Below, in pieces: positions 28,526 to 35,787 of a stretch of DNA of 64,000 nucleotides. The stretch covers positions 1 to 64,000 of the forward strand of contig NZ_BPQX01000007.1 of NCBI RefSeq assembly GCF_022179525.1, written 5' to 3'. Position numbers and translations under genes: made by a program. The stretch's first letter is position 1, and the number at the start of each line of letters is the position of its first letter. This DNA comes from Methylobacterium persicinum (GTDB taxonomy: Bacteria > Pseudomonadota > Alphaproteobacteria > Rhizobiales > Beijerinckiaceae). Below the pieces are notes generated by a model. That model was not told where the DNA came from and made no database searches. It worked only from the letters and a program-made list of their open reading frames with translations.

Positions 28526-28563
28526 GCATCCCCTCTCCCCGCTGGCGGGGAGAGGGGGGATGC
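28526..28563. repeat. Strong intercistronic hairpin repeat
   Basis: A 17-bp arm GCATCCCCTCTCCCCGC faces its complement across a 2-nt loop, with one extra G on the right arm. It starts at the stop of the acyl-CoA dehydrogenase and fills much of the 73-bp gap before the thiolase. It may stabilise or attenuate the transcript, or be a copy of a dispersed palindromic repeat. Confidence 0.65.
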
Positions 28564-28598
28564 GCTCGATCGCGTGAGAGAGAAAGGAAACGGTCTTC

Positions 28599-29777
28599 AT
28601 GACGGACGTGGTCATCACCGGGGCCGTGCGCACGGCCATCGGCACCTTCGGCGGGTCGCTGGCGGCGATCCAGCCCTCCGAACTCGCCGCGCGATGCGTG
28701 ACCGAGGCGCTGGCACGCTCCGGGACCAAGGGTGAGGAGATCGGCCACGTGGTCTTCGGCCACGTCATCCCCACGACCCCGCGCGACGCCTATATCGCCC
28801 GCGTCGCGGCGATGGAGGGCGGCATCCCGCAGGAAGTGCCGGCGATGACCGTGAACCGCCTCTGCGGCAGCGGCCTGCAGGCCATCGTCTCGGCCGCCCA
28901 ATCCGTGATGCTGGGCGATGCGGATGCCGCGCTCGCGGGCGGCGCCGAAAGCATGAGCCGGTCGCCGCACCTTCTCTCGGCGGCCCGGTTCGGCCAGAAG
29001 ATGGGCGACATCACCGCCGTCGATTACATGACCGGCGCGCTCTCCGATCCGTTCGGCAACGGCCATATGGGTGTCACCGCCGAGAACATCGCGAGCCGCT
29101 ACGGCATCTCCCGCGAGGATCAGGACGCTTTCGCCGAACAGAGCCAGTCCCGCGCGGCCCGGGCCATCGCGGAAGGCCGGTTCCGCGACCAGATCCTGGC
29201 GATCCCGGTGCAGCGCAAGCGCGAGACCGTACCTTTCGACACCGACGAGCACCCCAAGGCCACGAGCCGCGACGACCTCGCCAAGCTCCGCCCGGCCTTC
29301 GCCAAGACCGGCAGCGTCACCGCCGGCAACGCGTCCGGCCTCAACGACGGCGCCGCCGCCCTCGTGCTGATGAGCGCCGACAAGGCCGCCCGCGAGGGCG
29401 CCAAGCCGCTCGCCCGCATCGTCGGCTATGCCCATGCCGGCGTCGACCCTTCCGAGATGGGGATGGGCCCGGTCCCGGCCGTGACGCGCCTGTTCGCGCG
29501 CACCGGCCTGCGCGCCGCCGACTTCGACGTCATCGAGTCGAACGAGGCCTTCGCCGCCCAGGCCTGCGCGGTGTCCCGCGCCCTCGACCTCGACCCGGAC
29601 AAGGTGAACCCGAACGGCGGCGCCATCGCGCTCGGCCACCCGATCGGCGCCAGCGGGGCGATCATCGCCGTGAAGACCCTCTACGAACTCGCCCGCGTCG
29701 GCGGCCGCTACGGTCTCGCCACGATGTGCATCGGCGGCGGCCAGGGCATCGCCGTCGCCTTCGAGCGCGTGCAGTGA
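28599..29777 (+). CDS. Acetyl-CoA acyltransferase (thiolase)
   Basis: 392 residues. The nucleophile Cys89 is in [16 protein letters not shown], the catalytic His in GHPIGASGA and the second Cys in [10 protein letters not shown]. Cleaves 3-ketoacyl-CoA with CoA (or condenses acetyl-CoA). AAGGAAAC precedes the ATG. In this operon it would do the last step, giving acetyl-CoA and a shortened acyl-CoA. Specificity between acetoacetyl- and longer ketoacyl-CoA cannot be told from sequence. Confidence 0.93.
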   Translation: MTDVVITGAVRTAIGTFGGSLAAIQPSELAARCVTEALARSGTKGEEIGHVVFGHVIPTTPRDAYIARVAAMEGGIPQEVPAMTVNRLCGSGLQAIVSAAQSVMLGDADAALAGGAESMSRSPHLLSAARFGQKMGDITAVDYMTGALSDPFGNGHMGVTAENIASRYGISREDQDAFAEQSQSRAARAIAEGRFRDQILAIPVQRKRETVPFDTDEHPKATSRDDLAKLRPAFAKTGSVTAGNASGLNDGAAALVLMSADKAAREGAKPLARIVGYAHAGVDPSEMGMGPVPAVTRLFARTGLRAADFDVIESNEAFAAQACAVSRALDLDPDKVNPNGGAIALGHPIGASGAIIAVKTLYELARVGGRYGLATMCIGGGQGIAVAFERVQ

Positions 29778-29784
29778 GGCGAGC

Positions 29785-30552
29785 ATGAGCGGCATCTTCG
29801 ACCTGACCGGCCGGCACATCCTCATGACCGGCGCGTCGAGCGGGCTCGGGCGCCACTTCGCCACCATGCTGGCGACGACCGGGGCGACGCTCTCCCTCGG
29901 CGCCCGCCGGGCGGAGGCCCTGGCGGAGACCGTCGCCGCCGTCGAGGCGCGGGGCGGACAGGCCCAGGCGATCGTGATGGACGTCACCGACCGGGCGAGC
30001 ATCGAGGCGGCTCTGACTCAAGCAGAGGAGCGCTTCGGCCCGGTGTCGGTGCTCGTGAACAACGCGGGCGTCACCACCACGACCCCGGCCCTCGACCTCT
30101 CGGAAGCCGAGTGGGACGGGGTGCTCGACACCAACCTGAAGGGCGTGTTCCTCGTCGCCCAGGCCACCGCAAAGAGCATGGTCGCGGCGGGGCAGGGGGG
30201 CAGCATCGTCAACGTCGCCTCGATCCTCGGCCTGCGGGTCGCGGGGGGCCTCGCTTCCTACGCCGCCTCGAAGGCCGCCGTGATCCAATTGACCAAGAGC
30301 CTCGCCCTCGAATGGGCGCGCCACGGCATTCGCGTGAACGCCCTGGCGCCGGGCTACGTGCGCACCGAACTCAACGCCGCGTTCTTCGAGTCCGAGCCCG
30401 GCAAGGCCCTCATCAAACGCGTGCCCCAGCGCCGCCTCGGCGAGGCCGGCGAACTCGACGGGGCGCTGCTGCTCCTCGCCTCGCAGGCCGGATCGTACAT
30501 GACCGGCTCGGTCCTCGCCGTCGATGGCGGCCACCTCGTCTCGGGGCTGTGA
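29785..30552 (+). CDS. Short-chain dehydrogenase/reductase, 3-hydroxyacyl-CoA type
   Basis: 255 residues. The cofactor motif is TGASSGLGRHFA with NNAG at the usual place; the catalytic Ser is in NVASILG and the Tyr-Lys in YAASKAA. The C-terminus has the typical MTGSVLAVDGGHLVSG. It begins 7 bp after the thiolase stop. In context it could oxidise 3-hydroxyacyl-CoA to the ketone, or reduce a 4-keto group as LvaD does. Direction and cofactor are not proven. Confidence 0.9.
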   Translation: MSGIFDLTGRHILMTGASSGLGRHFATMLATTGATLSLGARRAEALAETVAAVEARGGQAQAIVMDVTDRASIEAALTQAEERFGPVSVLVNNAGVTTTTPALDLSEAEWDGVLDTNLKGVFLVAQATAKSMVAAGQGGSIVNVASILGLRVAGGLASYAASKAAVIQLTKSLALEWARHGIRVNALAPGYVRTELNAAFFESEPGKALIKRVPQRRLGEAGELDGALLLLASQAGSYMTGSVLAVDGGHLVSGL

Positions 30553-30554
30553 GC

Positions 30555-31586
30555 ATGGACGAGACGCGGCTCACCGCCTGGATCGCCTCGCATCTCGGCG
30601 TGCCGGATCTGCGGATCGAGGAGAGCCGCCCCCTCGGCGGCGGTTCGATCCAGGAGAACCGCCTGATCCGCTGCCGGAGCGGGGAGGGGGTGCGGGAGTT
30701 CGTCCTGCGGCGGGACGCGGCCGCCACCATCGCCTCCAGCCGCTCCCGGCGGGAGGAGTTCCGCCTGCTCGAAGCCGCCCACGCGGCGGGGGTGCGCGTG
30801 CCCGAGCCGGTCGGCTTCTGCGACGATGCGGGGGTGATCGGCGCGCCCTTCGCCCTGATGGGGCTGGTGGCGGGGGTCGGCCTCGGGCCGCGCATCGCCA
30901 AAGACCTCACCCTCGGCGGCGACCGTGAAACCCTCGCCGAGGACCTTGGGCGCGAACTCGCCAAGATCCACGGCGTCCTCGATCCGCGCCAGGACCCGCC
31001 GCCGGCGCTCGCCTTCCTCGGCCCGCCCGAGCCGGACCCGGCCCGCGCCGAGATCGCGCGCCTGCGCGAAAACCTCGATGGGATCGGCGCCAAGCGCCCG
31101 GCCATCGAATGGGGCCTGCGCTGGGCCGAGGTCGCCGCGCCGTCCTGCCCGGCGCCGGCCCTCGTCCACCGGGACTTCCGCACCGGCAATTACATGGTCG
31201 ATGAGACGGGGCTGACCGCGATCCTCGATTGGGAATTCGCCGGCTGGGGCGATCCGGCCCAGGATCTCGGCTGGTTCTGCGCCGCCTGCTGGCGCTTCGG
31301 CCGCCACGACAAGGAGGCGGGCGGCATCGGCTCCCGCGACGCGTTCGAGCGCGGCTACGCCGCCGGGGGCGGGCAGCCGGTGGACCGCCAGCGGGTCGCC
31401 TACTGGGAGGTGATGGCGCATCTGCGCTGGGCCGTCATCGCCCTCGAACAGGGCGCCCGCCACGTCTCGGGCCGGGAGTTCTCCCTCGAACTCGCCCTCA
31501 CCGGGCGGATGGTGCCGGAACTGGAACAGGCGATCCTCGCCGCCACCGCCCCCGCCGCCTGGCCACGGAGCCTTTCCGATGCGTGA
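30555..31586 (+). CDS. APH-family kinase, LvaA/ACAD10-like
   Basis: 343 residues of the aminoglycoside/choline kinase fold. The nucleotide loop region is GGGSIQENRLI, the Brenner motif is LVHRDFRTGNYMV (catalytic Asp) and the metal site is ILDWEFAGWGDPAQDLGW. In Pseudomonas LvaA and the N-terminal half of ACAD10 this kinase phosphorylates the 4-hydroxyl of 4-hydroxyacyl-CoA. Its co-transcription with an acyl-CoA dehydrogenase and a DUF6285-like protein supports the same role here. Starts 3 bp after the SDR stop. Confidence 0.87.
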   Translation: MDETRLTAWIASHLGVPDLRIEESRPLGGGSIQENRLIRCRSGEGVREFVLRRDAAATIASSRSRREEFRLLEAAHAAGVRVPEPVGFCDDAGVIGAPFALMGLVAGVGLGPRIAKDLTLGGDRETLAEDLGRELAKIHGVLDPRQDPPPALAFLGPPEPDPARAEIARLRENLDGIGAKRPAIEWGLRWAEVAAPSCPAPALVHRDFRTGNYMVDETGLTAILDWEFAGWGDPAQDLGWFCAACWRFGRHDKEAGGIGSRDAFERGYAAGGGQPVDRQRVAYWEVMAHLRWAVIALEQGARHVSGREFSLELALTGRMVPELEQAILAATAPAAWPRSLSDA

Positions 31587-31902
31587 CGACCCTTCCGGCG
31601 CCGACCTGATCGAGGCCGCCCGCCGGGCGCTTGCCGAGGAGGTCGTGCCCGGCCTCACCGGCCGCCCGCGCTACGTGGCGCTGATGGTGGCGAACGCGCT
31701 GGGCATCGCGGCCCGTGAGATCGGGGAGGGGGATGGGCTCGCCGCCGCCGAGGCCGACCTCCTCGCCGGGGAGGGAGCCGATGCGCTCGTCCGTGCGATC
31801 CGCGCGGGGCGACGGGACGCCGACCCCGCGCTCCACGCCGCCCTTTCCGCCAAGGCCGACGTGGCCTCCAGGATCTGGAAGCCGCGCCCACCGGTAAAGT
31901 AA
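31579..31902 (+). CDS. DUF6285 (LvaB-like) small protein
   Basis: 107 residues, mostly helical: DLIEAARRALAEEVVPGLTGRPRYVALMVANALGIAAREI then a Gly/Ala-rich second half ending VASRIWKPRPP. Proteins of this type sit beside APH-like kinases and acyl-CoA dehydrogenases; in Pseudomonas the LvaB partner is needed for 4-hydroxyacyl-CoA kinase activity. The start overlaps the kinase gene by 8 bp, indicating tight coupling. Direct function is inferred from that precedent. Confidence 0.8.
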   Translation: MRDDPSGADLIEAARRALAEEVVPGLTGRPRYVALMVANALGIAAREIGEGDGLAAAEADLLAGEGADALVRAIRAGRRDADPALHAALSAKADVASRIWKPRPPVK

Positions 31903-31903
31903 T

Positions 31904-33637
31904 TCAGGCTTGAAGCGAGGGCCCGTCGCCGGAGCGCCAAGCGCGCTCCGCCTCGTCCCAGGAGGCGAGGGGCTGGAGATCCGGCACCCAGGCGAGGCCG
32001 GTCTTGGCATCCGACGAGACCGCCTCCGGCGTGACCACCACGTCGAGGAGCGCGGGCCTGTTGGCGAGGGCGCGCCGGATCGCCGGCCCCAGATCCTCCT
32101 CACGCTCCACGCGCTCGCCGTGCATCCCCAGGGCGCGCGCCATCCCGGCGTAATCGCTGAACGACAGCCGCGTGCCCACCACCTTGCCGTGGGTCACGGT
32201 CTGGTCGTGTACCTCGATCTGCCACGCCCCGTTGTTGGCGACCACGATCAGGACCGGCGCCTTGTGGCGCGCGGCCGTGTCGAGCTCGATGGCGTTGAAG
32301 CCGAAGGCGCCGTCCCCTGTCGCGACCACAGTCGTGCGCTCCGGGCAGGCGAGGCTCGCCGCGATGCCGTAGGGCACGCCGACGCCGATGCACCCGAACG
32401 GTCCCGGATCGAGCATGGTCGTGGCCGAGAGGCCGATCCGGGCGAAGCTCAGGAAGTCGCCGCCGTCGGTCACGACGATGGAATCCGGCTCGATCGCGGC
32501 CTGGAGCGCCGCGATCACCCGGTTCGGATGGAGCCGCCCGTCGCTGCCGGGCGCCGCCGAGGCCATGGTCTGCTTGAGCTTCCGCGCCCGCTGTTCGTGC
32601 TGGGACCGGAGCGAGGCCGCCCAATCCCGATCGACGGCACTCGCGCGGTTCCCGACGGCGTCCAGGAGGGCGCGGAGTGCGGCGGCGGGATCGGCCAGGA
32701 CCTCGACGGCGCCCCGGCGATTGTCGCGCAACTCCGCCGCCGTGTCGGCGAACCGCACGAAGCGCGCGTCCCCGAACACGGCCGGCGATCCGTAGGCGAG
32801 CTGGAAATCCAGCCGGCGCCCGATGGTGAGCACCACGTCCGCGTCGCCCATTACCGCGCCGCGCATTGCGCCGACGACGGACGGGTGGGCGTCCGGCACG
32901 AGGCCCCGGCTCTCGCCGGTGTCGAGGTAGACCGCGCCGAGCCGGTCGAGCAGGGCGACGAGTTCCGGCCCGGCCCTGCGGGCGCCGCGCCCCGAGATCA
33001 CGAGGACGCGCCGGGCCGACCAGAGCAGATCGACCGCCGCCGCGATCCGGTCGGGGTCTGGCTGCGGGACGACGCGGGGCTTGGGCCGGAGGTGCTCCTC
33101 CATCTGAAGGGGCTTGGGCACGAGGCCGCGCAGGGTGTCGGCGGGGAAATCGATGTAGGACGGACCGGGCTCGCCGCCCTCTCCCAAGGCGCGGGTGATC
33201 GCCTCGTCGAGTTCGGCCAGGGCCAGCGCCGGCTCGCGCACCGTCCGGGCGTAGCGGGTGATCGTGCGCACGAGATGCGTGTGGTCGAGATCCTGCAATC
33301 CGCCGCGGTTCTCCTGACCGCGGGGATTGGTGCCGGACAGGACCAACACGGCGGCGCGGGAGACGTGGGCGTTGGCGATGCCGGTGATGGCATTGGTCAT
33401 GCCGGGACCGGCCGTCACCAGGGCGACTCCGAGTTCACCCGTCACCTCGTGATGGGCCTGCGCCATGTGGACGGCGGCCCGCTCGTCGCGCACGTCGACG
33501 ATCCGGATGCCCTCGGCGTCGAGGCGCATCCAGATCGGCATGATGTGGCCGCCGCAGAGCGCGAAGACGCGCGTGACGCCGCGCGCCTTGAGGGACCGGG
33601 CGACAACGGCCGCGACGCTGTCGGACGAGATCTGCAT
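31904..33637 (-). CDS. Thiamine diphosphate-dependent enzyme (acetolactate synthase/2-hydroxyacyl-CoA lyase superfamily)
   Basis: About 577 residues. The N-terminal pyrimidine-binding domain contains the cofactor Glu in VRDERAAVHMAQ and GPGMTNAITGIANA; the middle domain follows; the C-terminal pyrophosphate domain has GDGAFGFNAIELDTAARHKAPVLIVVANN, the GDG-N30-NN motif that binds Mg-ThDP. The family includes acetolactate synthase, benzoylformate decarboxylase, oxalyl-CoA decarboxylase and 2-hydroxyacyl-CoA lyase. It lies 26 bp after an acyl-CoA ligase, so a lyase acting on a 2-hydroxyacyl-CoA is attractive but unproven. ATG 33637 has AAGGA 7 nt upstream; 33643 is the longer start. Confidence 0.87.
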   Translation of the reverse strand: MQISSDSVAAVVARSLKARGVTRVFALCGGHIMPIWMRLDAEGIRIVDVRDERAAVHMAQAHHEVTGELGVALVTAGPGMTNAITGIANAHVSRAAVLVLSGTNPRGQENRGGLQDLDHTHLVRTITRYARTVREPALALAELDEAITRALGEGGEPGPSYIDFPADTLRGLVPKPLQMEEHLRPKPRVVPQPDPDRIAAAVDLLWSARRVLVISGRGARRAGPELVALLDRLGAVYLDTGESRGLVPDAHPSVVGAMRGAVMGDADVVLTIGRRLDFQLAYGSPAVFGDARFVRFADTAAELRDNRRGAVEVLADPAAALRALLDAVGNRASAVDRDWAASLRSQHEQRARKLKQTMASAAPGSDGRLHPNRVIAALQAAIEPDSIVVTDGGDFLSFARIGLSATTMLDPGPFGCIGVGVPYGIAASLACPERTTVVATGDGAFGFNAIELDTAARHKAPVLIVVANNGAWQIEVHDQTVTHGKVVGTRLSFSDYAGMARALGMHGERVEREEDLGPAIRRALANRPALLDVVVTPEAVSSDAKTGLAWVPDLQPLASWDEAERAWRSGDGPSLQA

Positions 33638-33669
33638 GGACATTTCCTTCGATCGTCAGGGCCGGCGCT

Positions 33670-35265
33670 TCAGCTCGCAGCCCGCTGGTCGGCCTTGGCG
33701 GTGCGCTCGCTCTCCAGAACCTGCTCCTTCAACACCCGGTGCAGGACCTTGCCGGTCGCGTTGCGCGGCACGTCGTCCACCGCAACGAAGGACACGCTGC
33801 GCGGGCACTTGAAGCCGGCGAGATGCTCCCGGCTCCACTCGATCAGCTCGTTGGCGTTCAGGACGGCCCCGTCATGGAGCACGGCGACCGCGTGGACACG
33901 CTCGCCCCATTTGGCATCGGGCAGGCCGATCACCGCGACATCCCGCACCGCCGGGTGGCGCCCCAGGGCCGCCTCGACCTCGGACGGGTAGACGTTCTCG
34001 CCGCCGGAGATGATCATGTTGCTCTTGCGGTCGACGAGCTGGATGAAGCCGTCCGCATCGCGGATCGCCATGTCGCCCACGGTGCAGTACTCACCCCGGA
34101 AGGCGGCCTCCGTCTTCTCGGGCAGCTTCCAGTATCCGTCGAACAGGTACGGGTTGTTGCAATACAACTCGCCCGGCTGCCCGTCCGGCACCTCGTTCCC
34201 GTCGGCGTCCAGCAGCTTGATCGGGGCCGAGCCGACGCATTCGCGGCCGACCGAGCCGAGCTTGGTGAACTGCTCCCGCGGGTGGAGCATCGTGACCCAG
34301 CCGGTCTCGGTGGCCCCGTAGAGCTCGAACAGGCCGGAATTCGGAAACAGCTCCATGACCGCGCGCTTGGTTTCCTGGCGGGCGGGCGCGGACGAGATCA
34401 TCAGCTTGGTGACACCGTCGAGGTTGTACTTGTCCCGCACCCCGGCCGCGAGGCCGAGCATCATGATGTAATGGGTCGGGACCAGGGAGGTGAAGGTCGC
34501 CTCGCCCTCGGCCAGCGTCTTCAGGCAATGCTCCGGGTCGAAGCTCTTGCGGGAATAGATCGTGATGCTGCCGCCGCAATAGCTGAACGCTCCGAAGAAA
34601 TAGAGCGAGTTGGCATGGCACATCGGCATGACGAGCAGCGCGCCGTCGTTTCGGTGGATGCCGAGTTCGATTTCCGTGCAGAGGGCGAGGTTCGCCGCCC
34701 CGCGATGGCTGCGGATCGCGCCCTTCGGGTTTCCGGTGGTCCCCGACGTGTACATCAGCATCCAGGGGTCATCGGGAGACACCGCAACCTCCGGCTCCCG
34801 CGGGCTCCCCTGAGCGAGGAATTCCTCGTAGTCGCGAAACCCACCCTGGCCGGGCCGGCTCCGGCCGAACTGGATGACGTTCGCCGCCGGCACCGGCAGA
34901 TCGGCGCGGATCGCCTCGATGAGGCCGGCGAGTTCATCCTGAACGATCAGGGCCTCGGCCTCGGCGTTCTCGACGATGAACTGGACCTCCTTGCCGACGA
35001 GCCGGAAGTTGATCGGCACCGCCACGAGACCGGCCTTGGCGGTCGCCGCGTAGATCTCGGCCCACTCGACGCAGTTATAGGCCAGCACCGCGACACGAGC
35101 GCCTTTTGCGAGCCCGAGCCCGAGGAGCGCGTTGCCGAGGCGACACGCCCGCTCGTTCCACAGGCGAAAGCTCATCGCCCGCTCGAGGTCCCTTGCACCG
35201 CTTGCCTCAGGGCGCAGGCGGGCGTGAACCGCGAGCATCTGGCCGAATGTCAGGAGGTCCTTCAT
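33670..35265 (-). CDS. AMP-forming acyl-CoA synthetase
   Basis: 531 residues of the ANL superfamily. The P-loop-like A3 motif is MYTSGTTGNPKGAIRSH, A5 is LYGATETG, A7/A8 are YCTVGDMAIRDADGFIQLVDRKSNMIISGGENVYPSEVE, and the adenylation Lys is in NATGKVLHRVLK. It activates a carboxylic acid to its CoA ester with ATP. It sits in an operon with the PQQ dehydrogenase (42 bp downstream of the small periplasmic gene) and the ThDP enzyme, so the substrate is probably the acid formed from the alcohol. It could also feed the 4-hydroxyacyl-CoA module, as LvaE does. Confidence 0.92.
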   Translation of the reverse strand: MKDLLTFGQMLAVHARLRPEASGARDLERAMSFRLWNERACRLGNALLGLGLAKGARVAVLAYNCVEWAEIYAATAKAGLVAVPINFRLVGKEVQFIVENAEAEALIVQDELAGLIEAIRADLPVPAANVIQFGRSRPGQGGFRDYEEFLAQGSPREPEVAVSPDDPWMLMYTSGTTGNPKGAIRSHRGAANLALCTEIELGIHRNDGALLVMPMCHANSLYFFGAFSYCGGSITIYSRKSFDPEHCLKTLAEGEATFTSLVPTHYIMMLGLAAGVRDKYNLDGVTKLMISSAPARQETKRAVMELFPNSGLFELYGATETGWVTMLHPREQFTKLGSVGRECVGSAPIKLLDADGNEVPDGQPGELYCNNPYLFDGYWKLPEKTEAAFRGEYCTVGDMAIRDADGFIQLVDRKSNMIISGGENVYPSEVEAALGRHPAVRDVAVIGLPDAKWGERVHAVAVLHDGAVLNANELIEWSREHLAGFKCPRSVSFVAVDDVPRNATGKVLHRVLKEQVLESERTAKADQRAAS

Positions 35266-35307
35266 CGCACTCTCTCAGGCGTCACGAGGTGGCGCTATGG
35301 ACGGTCG

Positions 35308-35787
35308 TCATTTGCCCCGCGGCGGGCCGACCGAGTTCAGGACGGCGATCCGGTAGGCACCGTCCTTCTCGCCCAGCAGGAAGACGTTGGCTGATGGTTG
35401 TTCGTCGGGCGCGCCTTTGTCCTCGTCGAAGACGATCCGCAGCCGCTTCGTCACCGGCATGTTGGGCTTGAAGCTGCCGCGGGCCTCGATCTCCGCGAGC
35501 CCGTCGGCCGGGAAGTCTTCGATGGCCATGTCCTTGATCGGGCGTCCGAAAGTGGTCCTGATCTGGTAGAGCGTCAGGCGCTTCCGGGGCAGGCGTACGC
35601 CGTCCCAGTTCACCAGCCGCTCGATCGCGTCCTCGTCGTGGTCGCGCACGGCGGTCTTGACGTAATCGACCACCCCCTGCGGGTCGGAGGGCAGCGCCCC
35701 CCGTTCCGCCGCAGCGCGGGCCGGGAGGCCGGGGGCGAGGCCGAGGAGCCCCGCCGCCAGCGCCGCCGCCAGGATCACGCGCCTCAT
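35308..35787 (-). CDS. Periplasmic protein of unknown function, coupled to the PQQ dehydrogenase
   Basis: 160 residues with a signal peptide (MRRVILAAALAAGLLGLAPGLPARAAA) and a mature domain rich in strands (LPRKRLTLYQIRTTFG, TKRLRIVFDEDKG, SANVFLLGEKDGAYRIAVLNSV). The ATG overlaps the stop of the dehydrogenase (ATGA), so it is made together with it and may be an accessory or assembly factor. No known family recognised. Confidence 0.8.
   Translation of the reverse strand: MRRVILAAALAAGLLGLAPGLPARAAAERGALPSDPQGVVDYVKTAVRDHDEDAIERLVNWDGVRLPRKRLTLYQIRTTFGRPIKDMAIEDFPADGLAEIEARGSFKPNMPVTKRLRIVFDEDKGAPDEQPSANVFLLGEKDGAYRIAVLNSVGPPRGK

Noticed and set aside
27227-30002. Long minus-strand frames over the acyl-CoA dehydrogenase and thiolase
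   Set aside because: They mirror the plus-strand enzymes, which have complete catalytic motifs.
31910-35394. Long plus-strand frames over the ThDP enzyme and acyl-CoA ligase
   Set aside because: Shadows of well-supported minus-strand genes.
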